A model generated the notes under the pieces. The model was not told the DNA's origin, made no database searches, and was given only the letters and a program-made list of their open reading frames with translations. 64,000 nt of DNA, taken from NCBI GenBank assembly GCA_035532475.1, contig DATKQY010000008.1:1-64000 (forward strand), written 5' to 3'. Source of the stretch: DATKQY01 sp035532475 (lineage in GTDB: Bacteria; Actinomycetota; Acidimicrobiia; Acidimicrobiales; Bog-793). The position numbers and the translations under genes were made by a program. Below, one piece after another: positions 14,767-23,878 of the stretch; positions within the stretch are counted from its first letter, which is position 1; the number at the start of each line of letters is the position of its first letter.

Positions 14767-15876
14767 GTGACCGCGACTGCGGCCGCGAGGGGGGTGCGCC
14801 CGCCTGGCGGCCCGCTGTATGAAGCGGACCGCCCGAGCCGACCGGGCCGCCCCCACCTTGCGACCCGCGTCAGCGTGGTCCTCATCGCCGCGGCCGGAAC
14901 GTTTCTCCTGTGGCCCCCCACCTCGGGGGCCCCGGCGGGCGCCTCGACGACGACGGGACTGCAGGCGCAGGCCGACGCGATCGCGGCCACGGTGGCGCGT
15001 GACGACGCGCTGCTCCAGTCGGTCGGGCAGCACTACCTGGCGGAACGCTCCGTCCTCAGCGCGGCGCGGGCCGAGGAGCGCATGGCCGAGGGCGAGATCC
15101 GCGTCGTCGACCACAAGGTGGGCCTCGACGAAGCGGTGCTCCGCAGCGCCGCGATCTCCGCCTACGTGAACGCCGGCAGCGACGGGTCGCTCGGGCTGTT
15201 CCTCAACGACCGGCCGGACCAGGTGGCCGACGGCCAGACCTACATCCGGGTGGCCGCCAACCAGCTCGACCGGACGGTCACCGCCCTCACCGACGCCAAG
15301 CACGTCCTCGCCACCGAGCTGTCGACGGCCCGCGAGTCGGCGACCGCGGCGGCCCAGGCCCTGGCGGACGCGACCTCGGCGCGCACCTCGGTCCTCACGA
15401 CGCTGTCGAACGAGCGCCAGCTCCTCGCCTCGGTGCAGGGGCAGCTCGCGGTGCTCGTCGCCCAGCAGGAGGCCGCGCGGGCCCGGGCGGCCGAGCAGGC
15501 GGCGCAGGCGGCGGCACAGGCGGCGGCGCAGCGCGCCGCCGCCAGCCCGGCGGTCGCGGCGGCCGGCCAGACTGCCGGTCCGCCGGCCGCGTCCGGCTCG
15601 CCGACGCTGACCAGCGCCAGCCCCATCCCGACCGGGACGCTGGCCCAGGACTTCGCCGGGATCCGCAACTGCGAGTCCGGCGGCAACTACGCCGAGGACA
15701 CCGGTAACGGGTACTACGGCGCCTATCAGTTCAGCCTCGGCACCTGGGTGGGCGTCGGCGGCTCGGGCCTGCCGAGCTCGGCGCCCCCCGTCGTCCAGGA
15801 CACGCTCGCCTTCCGCCTCTACCAGCACGACGGGTGGGCGCCCTGGCCCGCCTGCGCGGCGATCCTCGGGCTCTAG
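14767..15876 (+). CDS. Secreted coiled-coil protein with Rpf-like transglycosylase domain
   Basis: This is a 369-residue wall-active protein. An N-terminal cytoplasmic stretch and signal anchor (about 34-53) precede a coiled coil (about 65-250, with an EQAAQAAAQAAAQ end) and an Ala/Ser/Pro linker. A C-terminal domain of about 75 residues has the resuscitation-promoting-factor/lysozyme-like pattern. That pattern includes FAGIRNCESGGNYAED with likely catalytic Glu303, GYYGAYQFSLGTW and WAPWPACAAILGL. Such domains cut the glycan strand and promote regrowth and division. GTG 14767 is the best start. The coiled coil matches that of the NlpC/P60 protein at 4549-5772. It diverges from the MobA-like gene. 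Confidence 0.88.
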   Translation: MTATAAARGVRPPGGPLYEADRPSRPGRPHLATRVSVVLIAAAGTFLLWPPTSGAPAGASTTTGLQAQADAIAATVARDDALLQSVGQHYLAERSVLSAARAEERMAEGEIRVVDHKVGLDEAVLRSAAISAYVNAGSDGSLGLFLNDRPDQVADGQTYIRVAANQLDRTVTALTDAKHVLATELSTARESATAAAQALADATSARTSVLTTLSNERQLLASVQGQLAVLVAQQEAARARAAEQAAQAAAQAAAQRAAASPAVAAAGQTAGPPAASGSPTLTSASPIPTGTLAQDFAGIRNCESGGNYAEDTGNGYYGAYQFSLGTWVGVGGSGLPSSAPPVVQDTLAFRLYQHDGWAPWPACAAILGL

Positions 15877-16190
15877 CCGCGCGTCCGGGGAACGGCCGAT
15901 CGATCGGTCCAGCGCTCGGCAGCGGCCCGGGGGCCGCACCGGCGTCGCGGCCTCGCGGGCGGCATCGAGCGCCGTCGGCGGGACGGTGGGACGGTGGGAG
16001 AGCCCGGGCCCCGACCGGCTGATCGGCGCCCACCCGACACGCCCTAGGTGCGCCGCGGCACCCAGCACGAGGTGGGGAAGGCCCCAAAGCGAGCTCGAGG
16101 CACGGCGCCCGAGGTGCCCGTCGCGACCCGGAGGTCCGGACAGCTCGAGGCGACCTTCCCCGACCGCCCTCCCGGCCCACCCGGGAGCGC
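15877..16190. other. Intergenic region between convergent genes
   Basis: No coding frame here resembles a protein. It contains CGATCGATCG near 15898 and a short direct repeat, GGGACGGT twice in tandem (15980-15995) plus a partial copy. I see no tRNA or regulatory RNA fold. Confidence 0.4.
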
Positions 16191-16212
16191 TCGTCGAGCG
16201 GGCGCTCGACGA
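16191..16212 (-). terminator. Perfect inverted repeat after the YbjQ-domain operon
   Basis: TCGTCGAGCG (16191-16200) and CGCTCGACGA (16203-16212) form a perfect 10-bp stem with a two-base loop, about 18 bases after the stop of the last operon gene. It is well placed to end minus-strand transcription. No U-run follows, and the near-perfect palindrome could also be a protein site. Confidence 0.5.
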
Positions 16213-16230
16213 AGGACGCTCCGTCGAGGT

Positions 16231-16716
16231 TCAGTCGGCCCCGAGCAGCCGGCCGAGCGCGGCTCGCGCCGAGGCGTTCTCGGCGGCGAAGCGCTCGAGG
16301 TGCTCGGCGAACTGGCGGGTCCACTCCTCGAGGGAGACCTCCTTGCGGCTGATCGCCACGCCGCGGACCTGGCGGGTGACGAAGCCCGTCGGTGACCCGC
16401 GTCCGGGGACGAGCTCGAGCGCGCTGTCGCCGAAGCGCGCCCGGATCGAGGTCACCTTGCCGGGGCGGCCGGCGACGCGATCCGACAGCGAGCGCTCGCG
16501 CGAGACGTCGAGCACGCCCGGCGGCAGGACGTCGGCGATCGAGGACACGAGGACGCGCTCGTAGGTCTCGAGGTCCGACAGGTCGGCACGCAGCGCCGCG
16601 GCCAGGAGCTGGACCGTGTCCGCCTCCGTGTCCCCGGCGTCGAGCGCGCCCCCGCCCGCCGGGGCGCCCGCCAGCCCCGGCTCCGACGGCGCGGGCAGGC
16701 CGGCGTCGTCGCTCAC
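16231..16716 (-). CDS. Uncharacterised protein of the YbjQ-domain operon
   Basis: This is a 161-residue soluble protein that I do not recognise. A low-complexity Pro/Gly/Ala start (about 1-30) is followed by AALRADLSDLETYERVLVSSIADVLP, a strand-rich middle (VTSIRARFGDSALELVPG), TRQVRGVAISRKEVSLEEWTRQFAEHLERF and a C-terminal helix. The middle and end resemble a small binding or chaperone-like domain more than an enzyme. GTG 16716 overlaps the TGA of the upstream YbjQ gene as GTGA, so translation is coupled. It probably works with the two YbjQ-type proteins. Confidence 0.75.
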   Translation of the reverse strand: MSDDAGLPAPSEPGLAGAPAGGGALDAGDTEADTVQLLAAALRADLSDLETYERVLVSSIADVLPPGVLDVSRERSLSDRVAGRPGKVTSIRARFGDSALELVPGRGSPTGFVTRQVRGVAISRKEVSLEEWTRQFAEHLERFAAENASARAALGRLLGAD

Positions 16717-17531
16717 CGGTCCGTGAGGGGCAGCACGAGCTGGGGCGGCGCGATGGTGTGGTCCGCCCGCAGTGGCCGCACCGCCGTGCCGATGGCGAAG
16801 AACTCGGTCGTGTGGCCGCCCCAGCGGTGCGGGAGCGAGAGGAGCTGGACGCCGACGATGCCCTCCGCGTGCAGCTCCTCGGCCTCGGCCTGCATCCTGC
16901 TCATCGCGAGCTCACGGGCGTCGTAGAGGGCCTCGGTGAACTGCGGGATCTCCACGTTGCGCCCGACGTTGCCGAGCGCGGAGAAGCCGCGCTGGTGGGC
17001 GATGTGGTAGACGCAGCTGCCCATCACCATCCCGAGCGGCGCGTAGCCGGCCTGGAGCAGGGTCCAGAAATCCTGGCCCGACAGGTCGGAGGTGAACGGC
17101 ACCCCGGCGTCGTTGCGCCAGGTGCCCCCGGCGTCCGACTTGACCGCGGTGCCGACGGCGACGAACTCGGCCAGGTCGTTGCCGAACTCCTTGAACTCGA
17201 TCTCGAGGCGCACGCCGACGATGCCGTCGGCCCCGAGCGCGTTGGCCTCCGCCTCCATGCGAGTCATCGCCAGCTCCCGCGCGTGGTACATCGCCTGGGA
17301 GAGCCGGTCCATCTCCATGTTCTGGCCCCACCGACCGATCTGCAGGCCGACGTGGTAGATGCTCGAGCCGAGGACGAGGCCGAGCGGGTGGAAGCCCGCC
17401 TCGCGCACGAGGAGGAACTCGTTCACGGTGAGGTCCGAGGTGAACAGCGCCTTCGGCGAGCCCGGCCGCATCTCCGCGAGCCGGCGCATCGCATCCTCGG
17501 GGATCCCCGTCACCGTCTGGTCGTCTGGCAT
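16713..17531 (-). CDS. Tandem YbjQ-type (heavy-metal-binding-like) domain protein
   Basis: The 272-residue protein contains two copies of the YbjQ/DUF74 fold. Each copy has a GLVLGSSIYH or GMVMGSCVYH strand, an ALYDARELAMSRM-type helix, and GADGIVGVRLE or AEGIVGVQLL followed by FVAVGTAV or FFAIGTAV. YbjQ proteins form pentameric rings annotated as putative heavy-metal binding, but their function is not settled. The first copy is about 28-135 and the second about 145-255. No signal peptide is present. The start is ATG 17531, 17 bases after the preceding YbjQ-type gene. The stop is shared with the next gene's start (GTGA). Duplicated domains suggest a hetero- or pseudo-oligomeric ring. Confidence 0.88.
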   Translation of the reverse strand: MPDDQTVTGIPEDAMRRLAEMRPGSPKALFTSDLTVNEFLLVREAGFHPLGLVLGSSIYHVGLQIGRWGQNMEMDRLSQAMYHARELAMTRMEAEANALGADGIVGVRLEIEFKEFGNDLAEFVAVGTAVKSDAGGTWRNDAGVPFTSDLSGQDFWTLLQAGYAPLGMVMGSCVYHIAHQRGFSALGNVGRNVEIPQFTEALYDARELAMSRMQAEAEELHAEGIVGVQLLSLPHRWGGHTTEFFAIGTAVRPLRADHTIAPPQLVLPLTDR

Positions 17532-17548
17532 CCGTGCTCCTAGCGGCT

Positions 17549-18424
17549 CTAGTCGAGGGGGAGGACCATGCGCGGGCTCGGCGGCGTGGCGACCGCGTTC
17601 CCGAAGTACGCCACTGCCGTGGCGGCCATCGAGGCCTCGGCGACGTGGTCGGTGTGGCCGTCGCTCACCTCGAGCGCGTGGATCTGCAGCCGCATCGGCG
17701 AGGTGAGGACGGCGCCGTCGGCGCCGATCCGGGCGACCCTGCGCTCGAGCACGCGGCGCGCGTCGTCGCGCGCGAAGGTCACGAGCTCGCTGTAGCCGGG
17801 CACCTCGACGTTGCCGGCGTAGGCGCGGGTCGCGAGGCGGGTGTTGTAGTCGTCGTGGCGGATGGCGACGGCGATCGCGACGACGATGGCCGCCGGCACC
17901 CAGCGCGCCCCCATCAGCTTCACGACGTCCTGGCCGTCGAGCGCCGTGGCGAACGGCCGGTCGGTGTGCCGCCCGCCGAGGGAGCGCACCGCCGTGCCGA
18001 GCGTCACGAACTCCCGGTTGCCCTCGCCGAGGTGGCGCTCCTGGAGCCTCACCCCGACGACGCCGTCGCCGCCGAGCTCCCGGCACTCGGTGAGCATGCG
18101 GCCGATGGCGCCGTCCCAGCCGGCGTTCAGCGCGTCGACGTAGGGCGCGAACCCGGCGAAGCCGCCGTCGCCGCTCGTCTGGGTGCGGGCGTAACCGCTC
18201 ACGGCCATGCCGTAGCCCGGGTAGATGCCGCAGCCGCCGTAGCCCTGAAAGCCGATGTGCTCGACGACGCAGCCCATGACCTCGCCGACCGGGGCGAACC
18301 CGGAGTGGTCGAGCCCTGCCTGGCCGCTGACGGAGAGGAGGCTCGTGCGCACGCCCGAGCGCCGCGCCCGCTCCAGGCGGGCCTCCACTATCGGGGGGAG
18401 CCCCCGACCGTCCCACTCGCTCAT
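17549..18424 (-). CDS. Second tandem YbjQ-type domain protein
   Basis: This 291-residue protein is related to its neighbour. The first copy includes GEVMGCVVEHIGFQGYGGCGIYPGYG and GGDGVVGVRLQERHLGEGNREFVTLGTAV. The second includes an alanine/valine-rich strand (WVPAAIVVAIAVAIRH), FARDDARRVLERRVARIGADGAVL and VAEASMAATAVAYFGNA. The Gly/Tyr-rich insert in copy one is unusual. ATG 18424 is preceded by GGAGGTG (18435-18429) at good spacing, so I discard the GTG further up. It is the first gene of a three-gene operon. Four YbjQ-like domains are therefore made from one transcript. No transporter or metal regulator is beside it. Confidence 0.83.
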   Translation of the reverse strand: MSEWDGRGLPPIVEARLERARRSGVRTSLLSVSGQAGLDHSGFAPVGEVMGCVVEHIGFQGYGGCGIYPGYGMAVSGYARTQTSGDGGFAGFAPYVDALNAGWDGAIGRMLTECRELGGDGVVGVRLQERHLGEGNREFVTLGTAVRSLGGRHTDRPFATALDGQDVVKLMGARWVPAAIVVAIAVAIRHDDYNTRLATRAYAGNVEVPGYSELVTFARDDARRVLERRVARIGADGAVLTSPMRLQIHALEVSDGHTDHVAEASMAATAVAYFGNAVATPPSPRMVLPLD

Positions 18425-18522
18425 CGGCACCTCCGCGGCGGACGCTACCACCGGCCCCGGCGGGCGGGTGGGCCCGGCACCGCGCCGGCACCGCCGCGGG
18501 CCGCGCGGCCGGCGGAGCCGGG

Positions 18523-19287
18523 TCAGCCACAGCGCCAGCGGCCGCTCGGGAGACGCTCGGCCGGTCCGGGACAGTCGAGGACGTCGCGCTCCGGCGGCAG
18601 CGCGACCGACGGCGCCCGGCCGAAGCGGCCGTAGGTGAAGCTCGTGGACAGGCCGAGCGAGGCGAGGGGTGGTGTCGACCCCGGGGGCGGCGTCGTGCCC
18701 CGCGCCGTGCGGGCCTGCCAGGTCGCGCCGGTCACGTACCCGCCGCGCACGACGAGCGTCCCCCGGGCCACGAGGACCCGGGTGCCGCGCCGGCCGCCGG
18801 CGCCCGGGCCGGTCGCGGCGCGGAGCCGGTAGGTGTAGTCGTAGCGGTCGCCGTGCATGACGACCCGCGTCGGGACGAGCTCGATCTCGAGCAGCGGGAA
18901 GAAGGCCGCGCGCGCCGCGTACGGCGCTCCCCCCGTCGCCGGGAGCTGGATCTTCTCGACCTGGGCACCGCCCTGCGCCGCGGTCTCGGTGCCGGGCGGG
19001 TCGAGGAGGACGTAGGAGGCGTCGCCCACGACGGCCGCGAGCAGCCCGACCCGGTGGCCGCCGACCGCCAGCGGGCCGAGGCGGTCGGGCGCCTGGTAGG
19101 CGAAGCGCTCGCCGGTGCCGGTGACCTCGACGCTCGAGACGCCGACCGTGCGGGCGACAGCGAGCTCGAGCGGCAGCGGGAGCGCCGAGGCGAAGTGCGG
19201 CAACGAGGGGCCGGTGGCCGCCTCGACGCCGACCCCCGCGCCGATCGCGCCGAGCACCGCCGCGACGACGAGGACTAAGCCCTTCAC
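18523..19287 (-). CDS. Uncharacterised exported protein after ftsB
   Basis: This is a 254-residue protein with an N-terminal membrane or signal segment (KGLVLVVAAVLGAIGAGVGV) followed by an extracytoplasmic region. The body is strand-rich, with VEVTGTGERFAYQAPDRLGPLAVGGHRVGLLAAVV and ARAAFFPLLEIELVPTRVVMHGDRYDYTYRLR. It ends with a Cys pair (LDCPG ... RWRCG) that could form a disulfide. I cannot assign a family. It starts at GTG 19287, 22 bases after ftsB, so it probably belongs to the eno-ftsB transcript and may act in the envelope or at division. Confidence 0.72.
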   Translation of the reverse strand: MKGLVLVVAAVLGAIGAGVGVEAATGPSLPHFASALPLPLELAVARTVGVSSVEVTGTGERFAYQAPDRLGPLAVGGHRVGLLAAVVGDASYVLLDPPGTETAAQGGAQVEKIQLPATGGAPYAARAAFFPLLEIELVPTRVVMHGDRYDYTYRLRAATGPGAGGRRGTRVLVARGTLVVRGGYVTGATWQARTARGTTPPPGSTPPLASLGLSTSFTYGRFGRAPSVALPPERDVLDCPGPAERLPSGRWRCG

Positions 19288-19309
19288 GGCCGCAAGGCGG
19301 AGGGGCCGC

Positions 19310-19773
19310 TCAGAAGGCCCAGCGCCAGAACTCCAGCCGTTGGACCATCCTGTGCCACAGGCTGCCGCCCGCCGACGGGCCGCCGGCGCTCCCGCCGCCA
19401 CGCGGCGCGGCACCGAGGAGCGACGACGCGTCGGTCGGCACGAGGTCGGCCTCAGGGATCGTGCGCGGCGCGAGGGTGTTCGCCTGCCCCGCCGTCGAGC
19501 CCGCCGACGGCAGCACGACGTAGGCGCGCTGACCGGGCCGCACGAGCCCGTACTCCTGGTGCGCCATCGCCGCGATCGTGGGCGGCTTCCTCAGCGACGC
19601 GACGGCGCTCCTCAGCTGCGCGTCGTGCGCCTGCACGGCCGTCAGCTCGCTCGCGACCGCCGCGATCTCCGAGCGCTGGTGGAGGATCTCGCCGACGGGC
19701 AGCTCGAAGACGAGCATCGCCCCCGCGAACAGGGCGGCCACCACGAGGGCGATGCGCGCCCGGTAGATCTGGA

Positions 19774-19777
<4 letters not shown>
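19310..19777 (-). CDS. ftsB: FtsB/DivIC-type septum formation initiator
   Basis: This 155-residue bitopic division protein has a short cytoplasmic start, a membrane helix (ARIALVVAALFAGAMLVFEL, about 7-26) and a coiled coil (HQRSEIAAVASELTAVQAHDAQLRSAVASL). The conserved end is AHQEYGLVRPGQRAYVVLP. A Ser/Gly-rich C-terminal tail of about 60 residues is longer than in E. coli FtsB but common in Actinobacteria. FtsB bridges FtsL and FtsQ to activate septal wall synthesis. The GTG start overlaps the eno stop as GTGA, the normal actinobacterial arrangement, so expression is tied to eno. Confidence 0.88.
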
Positions 19778-21087
<1,310 letters not shown>

Positions 21088-21274
21088 GGGCCTGTGACTC
21101 CTGTTCGTCTTGTGGACAAAGTGGCTGGAGTGTCGTTCAAGTTAGCAAAGTCCCCGCTCCCCGGCCTGGCACGCCGTGATCGCAGCGCGGGCAGGGCGCG
21201 CCCGGCAGGCGGGCGACCCGGGGGTGCCGCGGCCCGACACCCGGCGTGGGCGGAGCGGGCGCTCCCCGGCCTTC

Positions 21275-22753
21275 CTACGGCGAGGTCTCGCCGGCTCCCT
21301 GCTCGCGCCAGAGCGCGAGGCGCGCCGCCGGGTCGAGGCCGGCGATCGAGCCCCCCTCGGCGGCCGCGGCGCGCTCGGTTGCGACGAAGCGCCGGCGCAT
21401 GGCCAGCGCGGCGCGGCGCAACGCGTCCTCCGGGTCGACCTTGGCGTGCGCCGCCAGGCGGGCGACGCCGAGCAGGAGCGCGCCGAGCCCGTCGGCGTCG
21501 GGGTGGCCGGCGACGGAGCGCAGCAGCGCTTCGAGCTCGGCCGCGCTGGCGCCGGTCAACGCCCAGCCGAGGTCGACGCTCGAGGCCTTGCGCTCGAGCT
21601 TGGCGACGAGCGCGAGCGCCGGCAGGGCGGCGGGGATGCCGTCCATCAGGCTCTCCCGGCCCTTCTCCACCTGCTTGATCTGCTCCCAGCGCGTCATCAC
21701 CGCGTCGGCGCTCTCGACGCCGGAGACGCCGGCGAAGACGTGTGGGTGGCGGTGCACGAGCTTGTCGTGGGTCGTGCGCGCCACGTCGGCGAGGGAGAAG
21801 AGCCCCTCCTCGCCCGCCAGCGTCGCGTGGAACATGACCTGGCAGAGCAGGTCGCCGAGCTCCTCCTCGAGGTGCTCGGCACCTGCTGCGTCCGGCGGAT
21901 CGCCGAGCTCGTCGATCGCCTCGATCGTCTCGTAGGCCTCCTCGAGCAGGTGGCGCACGAGCGAGCGGTGGGTCTGCTCACGGTCCCACGGGCAGCGCCG
22001 GCGGAGCACGTGGACCACCTCGTCGAGCGCTACGAGCTCGTGGGCGACCGGCTCGGCGAGCTCGGGCACGTACAGGCAGGTGAGGTGGTCGGGGTCGAGG
22101 GAGCGGTCGAGCTCCTCCCAGGCGACCTCGACGACCTGCTCGTCCGGCAGGCCGAGGTGGTGGAGCGCGGTCACGGGCCGGCTCGGTGGGGAGTCGACGG
22201 CCAGCTTCACCTCGGAGAGCACCGCGCGGCTCCATGCCTGCGCGACGAGCAGCGGACCGGTGTCGCCCGCCGCGTCGACGGCGAACGCGCCGGCGTCGAC
22301 GAGGCGGACGTGCGCCTCGACGGGGTCGATGCCGAGGCGCTCCCAGGCGAGGTCGAGGAAGGACATCCCCGCGACGACCTCGACGTCGACGCGCGGGTCG
22401 CGGCGCAGCGCCGTGACACTGCGCTCGAGCACGAGGGGCGAGCCGGGGACGGCGTAGGCGACGCTGCCGTGAGCGGCGGCGGCCGCGACGACCGCCTCGA
22501 CGATCGCCAGGTAGACGTCCTCGAAGGTCTCGGCGGTCTCGTAGAGGTGGTCGAGCGTGGCGGCGCCCGCCACGACGAGCGGCTCGGCGGCCGGGTGGCG
22601 GCCCGTGCGCAACAGCACGAGCGGTGCCTGGTCCAGCGCCTCGCGCGCCCGCTGCGTCGTGTGCTCGGCGCCGGCGGGGCCGAGGCCCACGACGACCACC
22701 CTCGGCAGCGCCGACGGGGACTCCTCCGGGCCCGCCGGCGACCTCGACATCAC
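21275..22753 (-). CDS. mazG: Tetrapyrrole-methylase/MazG bifunctional protein (YabN type)
   Basis: The 492-residue protein has two parts. Residues about 17-225 form a SAM-dependent tetrapyrrole-methylase-like domain (VVVVGLGPAGAEHTTQRARE, GSVAYAVPGSPLVLERSV). Residues about 245-480 are MazG nucleoside triphosphate pyrophosphohydrolase. The MazG part shows LRRRCPWDREQTHRSLVRHL, EEAYETIEAIDEL and EELGDLLCQVMFH, which supply metal-binding Glu and Asp. It then has HPHVFAG and WEQIKQVEKG. It cleans the nucleotide pool by hydrolysing NTPs to NMPs. The methylase part usually has no proven substrate. The start is GTG 22753 or ATG 22750. It sits between the SurA-like gene and eno, as in many Actinobacteria. 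Confidence 0.93.
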   Translation of the reverse strand: MMSRSPAGPEESPSALPRVVVVGLGPAGAEHTTQRAREALDQAPLVLLRTGRHPAAEPLVVAGAATLDHLYETAETFEDVYLAIVEAVVAAAAAHGSVAYAVPGSPLVLERSVTALRRDPRVDVEVVAGMSFLDLAWERLGIDPVEAHVRLVDAGAFAVDAAGDTGPLLVAQAWSRAVLSEVKLAVDSPPSRPVTALHHLGLPDEQVVEVAWEELDRSLDPDHLTCLYVPELAEPVAHELVALDEVVHVLRRRCPWDREQTHRSLVRHLLEEAYETIEAIDELGDPPDAAGAEHLEEELGDLLCQVMFHATLAGEEGLFSLADVARTTHDKLVHRHPHVFAGVSGVESADAVMTRWEQIKQVEKGRESLMDGIPAALPALALVAKLERKASSVDLGWALTGASAAELEALLRSVAGHPDADGLGALLLGVARLAAHAKVDPEDALRRAALAMRRRFVATERAAAAEGGSIAGLDPAARLALWREQGAGETSP

Positions 22754-22778
22754 CGCCCGCGCTCCGGCCGGTGGTCGG

Positions 22779-23834
22779 CTAGCCGGCCGCGCTGGCCGCG
22801 GTGGACGGCGTCACGGAGGAGGGGTTGCCGAGCAGCTCGTCGGCCGGGCCGCTCGGCGGCGCCACCTGCCAGATGCCCGAGTGCTTCGCCCACGTGCCGT
22901 ACGCCGGGTCCACCTCGACCTGCGCCTTGCCCACGATCGTGCCCAGCTCCTGCTGGAACCTCGGGTAGCCGTTGGACACGATCGAGAACGCGGTCTGCAG
23001 CGCCGACGCCTTGGGCCTCGACGTCACGCGGAACAGCACCCAGTAGCCGCTGTAGGAGACCGGCGACGAGACCGTGCCGAGCGGCAGCGCGGTGACGACC
23101 GAGGCGAGGGCGGCCGGGAGCTCGGAGGGCAGCAGGCAGCCGAGCGAGCCGCCGTTCGCCCCGGAGGTCGTGTCGAGCGAGCTCGACCTCGCGACCGAGG
23201 CGAAGCTGGCGCCGTGGGCGATCTTCGCCGCGAGCTGGAGCGAGGCGGCCTTCGAGCTGGCGAGGATCGCGCCCACGCAGTCGAGGGTGCCGGCCTCGGG
23301 GTGCGACTGGACGTAGGCGGCGAGGCCCGCCGTGGTGAGGTCGGTGCCCTGCGCGTGGGCGATCAGGGCGTCCTCGTCCTGCTGGTAGGAGACGAGCTGC
23401 GTGCGGAAGGGCTCGCGGAGGGCCGCGATGGCGCTCGCGCCCGAGGCGCACGACGAGCCCGAGGGCGCCGCGTAGACGTCGCCGAGGACCTGGGTCGCGA
23501 GCGGCTTCGCGACGGACCCCGTCGGCAGGTGCAGCCGGGCCACGAGCGCGTGGAGCACCTCGCGGTTCACCAGGGTCGTGAGGACCTGCGCGGTGTAGGC
23601 GGAGGAGTAGGTGCCCGTGCCGACGCCGCTGATCGACGGGCTGCCCGAGGACGCCTCGACGATGCAGCGGAAGGCGGCGTCCGCCGCGGTCGCGCCGAGC
23701 GCCTGGTTGAGGGACTGCTGGGAGACGGCGGTCCCGTCGACCTTGGCGGCGGTGGCCGAGAACTGCGCGTCGCACGCCCCGAGGGCGAGCGCGCCGAGGA
23801 GGGCCAGCGCGAGGGGGAGGAGGAAGCGTCGCAC
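22779..23834 (-). CDS. SurA/PrsA-like lipoprotein (peptidyl-prolyl isomerase related)
   Basis: This is a 351-residue exported lipoprotein with a lipobox ALGAC (Cys21). A SurA_N-like helical region (AAKVDGTAVSQQSLNQAL, VNREVLHALVARL) is followed by a parvulin-like segment (GASFASVARSSSLDTTSGANGGSLGCL, GYWVLFRVTSR). The C-terminal tail is rich in Ser, Thr and Ala. It likely assists folding of secreted proteins. The parvulin domain is divergent, so isomerase activity is not assured. Placed between mfd and mazG, it follows a known actinobacterial order. It has its own start at GTG 23834 and a 44-base gap from mfd. Confidence 0.83.
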   Translation of the reverse strand: MRRFLLPLALALLGALALGACDAQFSATAAKVDGTAVSQQSLNQALGATAADAAFRCIVEASSGSPSISGVGTGTYSSAYTAQVLTTLVNREVLHALVARLHLPTGSVAKPLATQVLGDVYAAPSGSSCASGASAIAALREPFRTQLVSYQQDEDALIAHAQGTDLTTAGLAAYVQSHPEAGTLDCVGAILASSKAASLQLAAKIAHGASFASVARSSSLDTTSGANGGSLGCLLPSELPAALASVVTALPLGTVSSPVSYSGYWVLFRVTSRPKASALQTAFSIVSNGYPRFQQELGTIVGKAQVEVDPAYGTWAKHSGIWQVAPPSGPADELLGNPSSVTPSTAASAAG

Positions 23835-23878
23835 GGTCCCCTGACTCTAGGGTCGGGTCGCCGGACGGGCCAGCCGGC

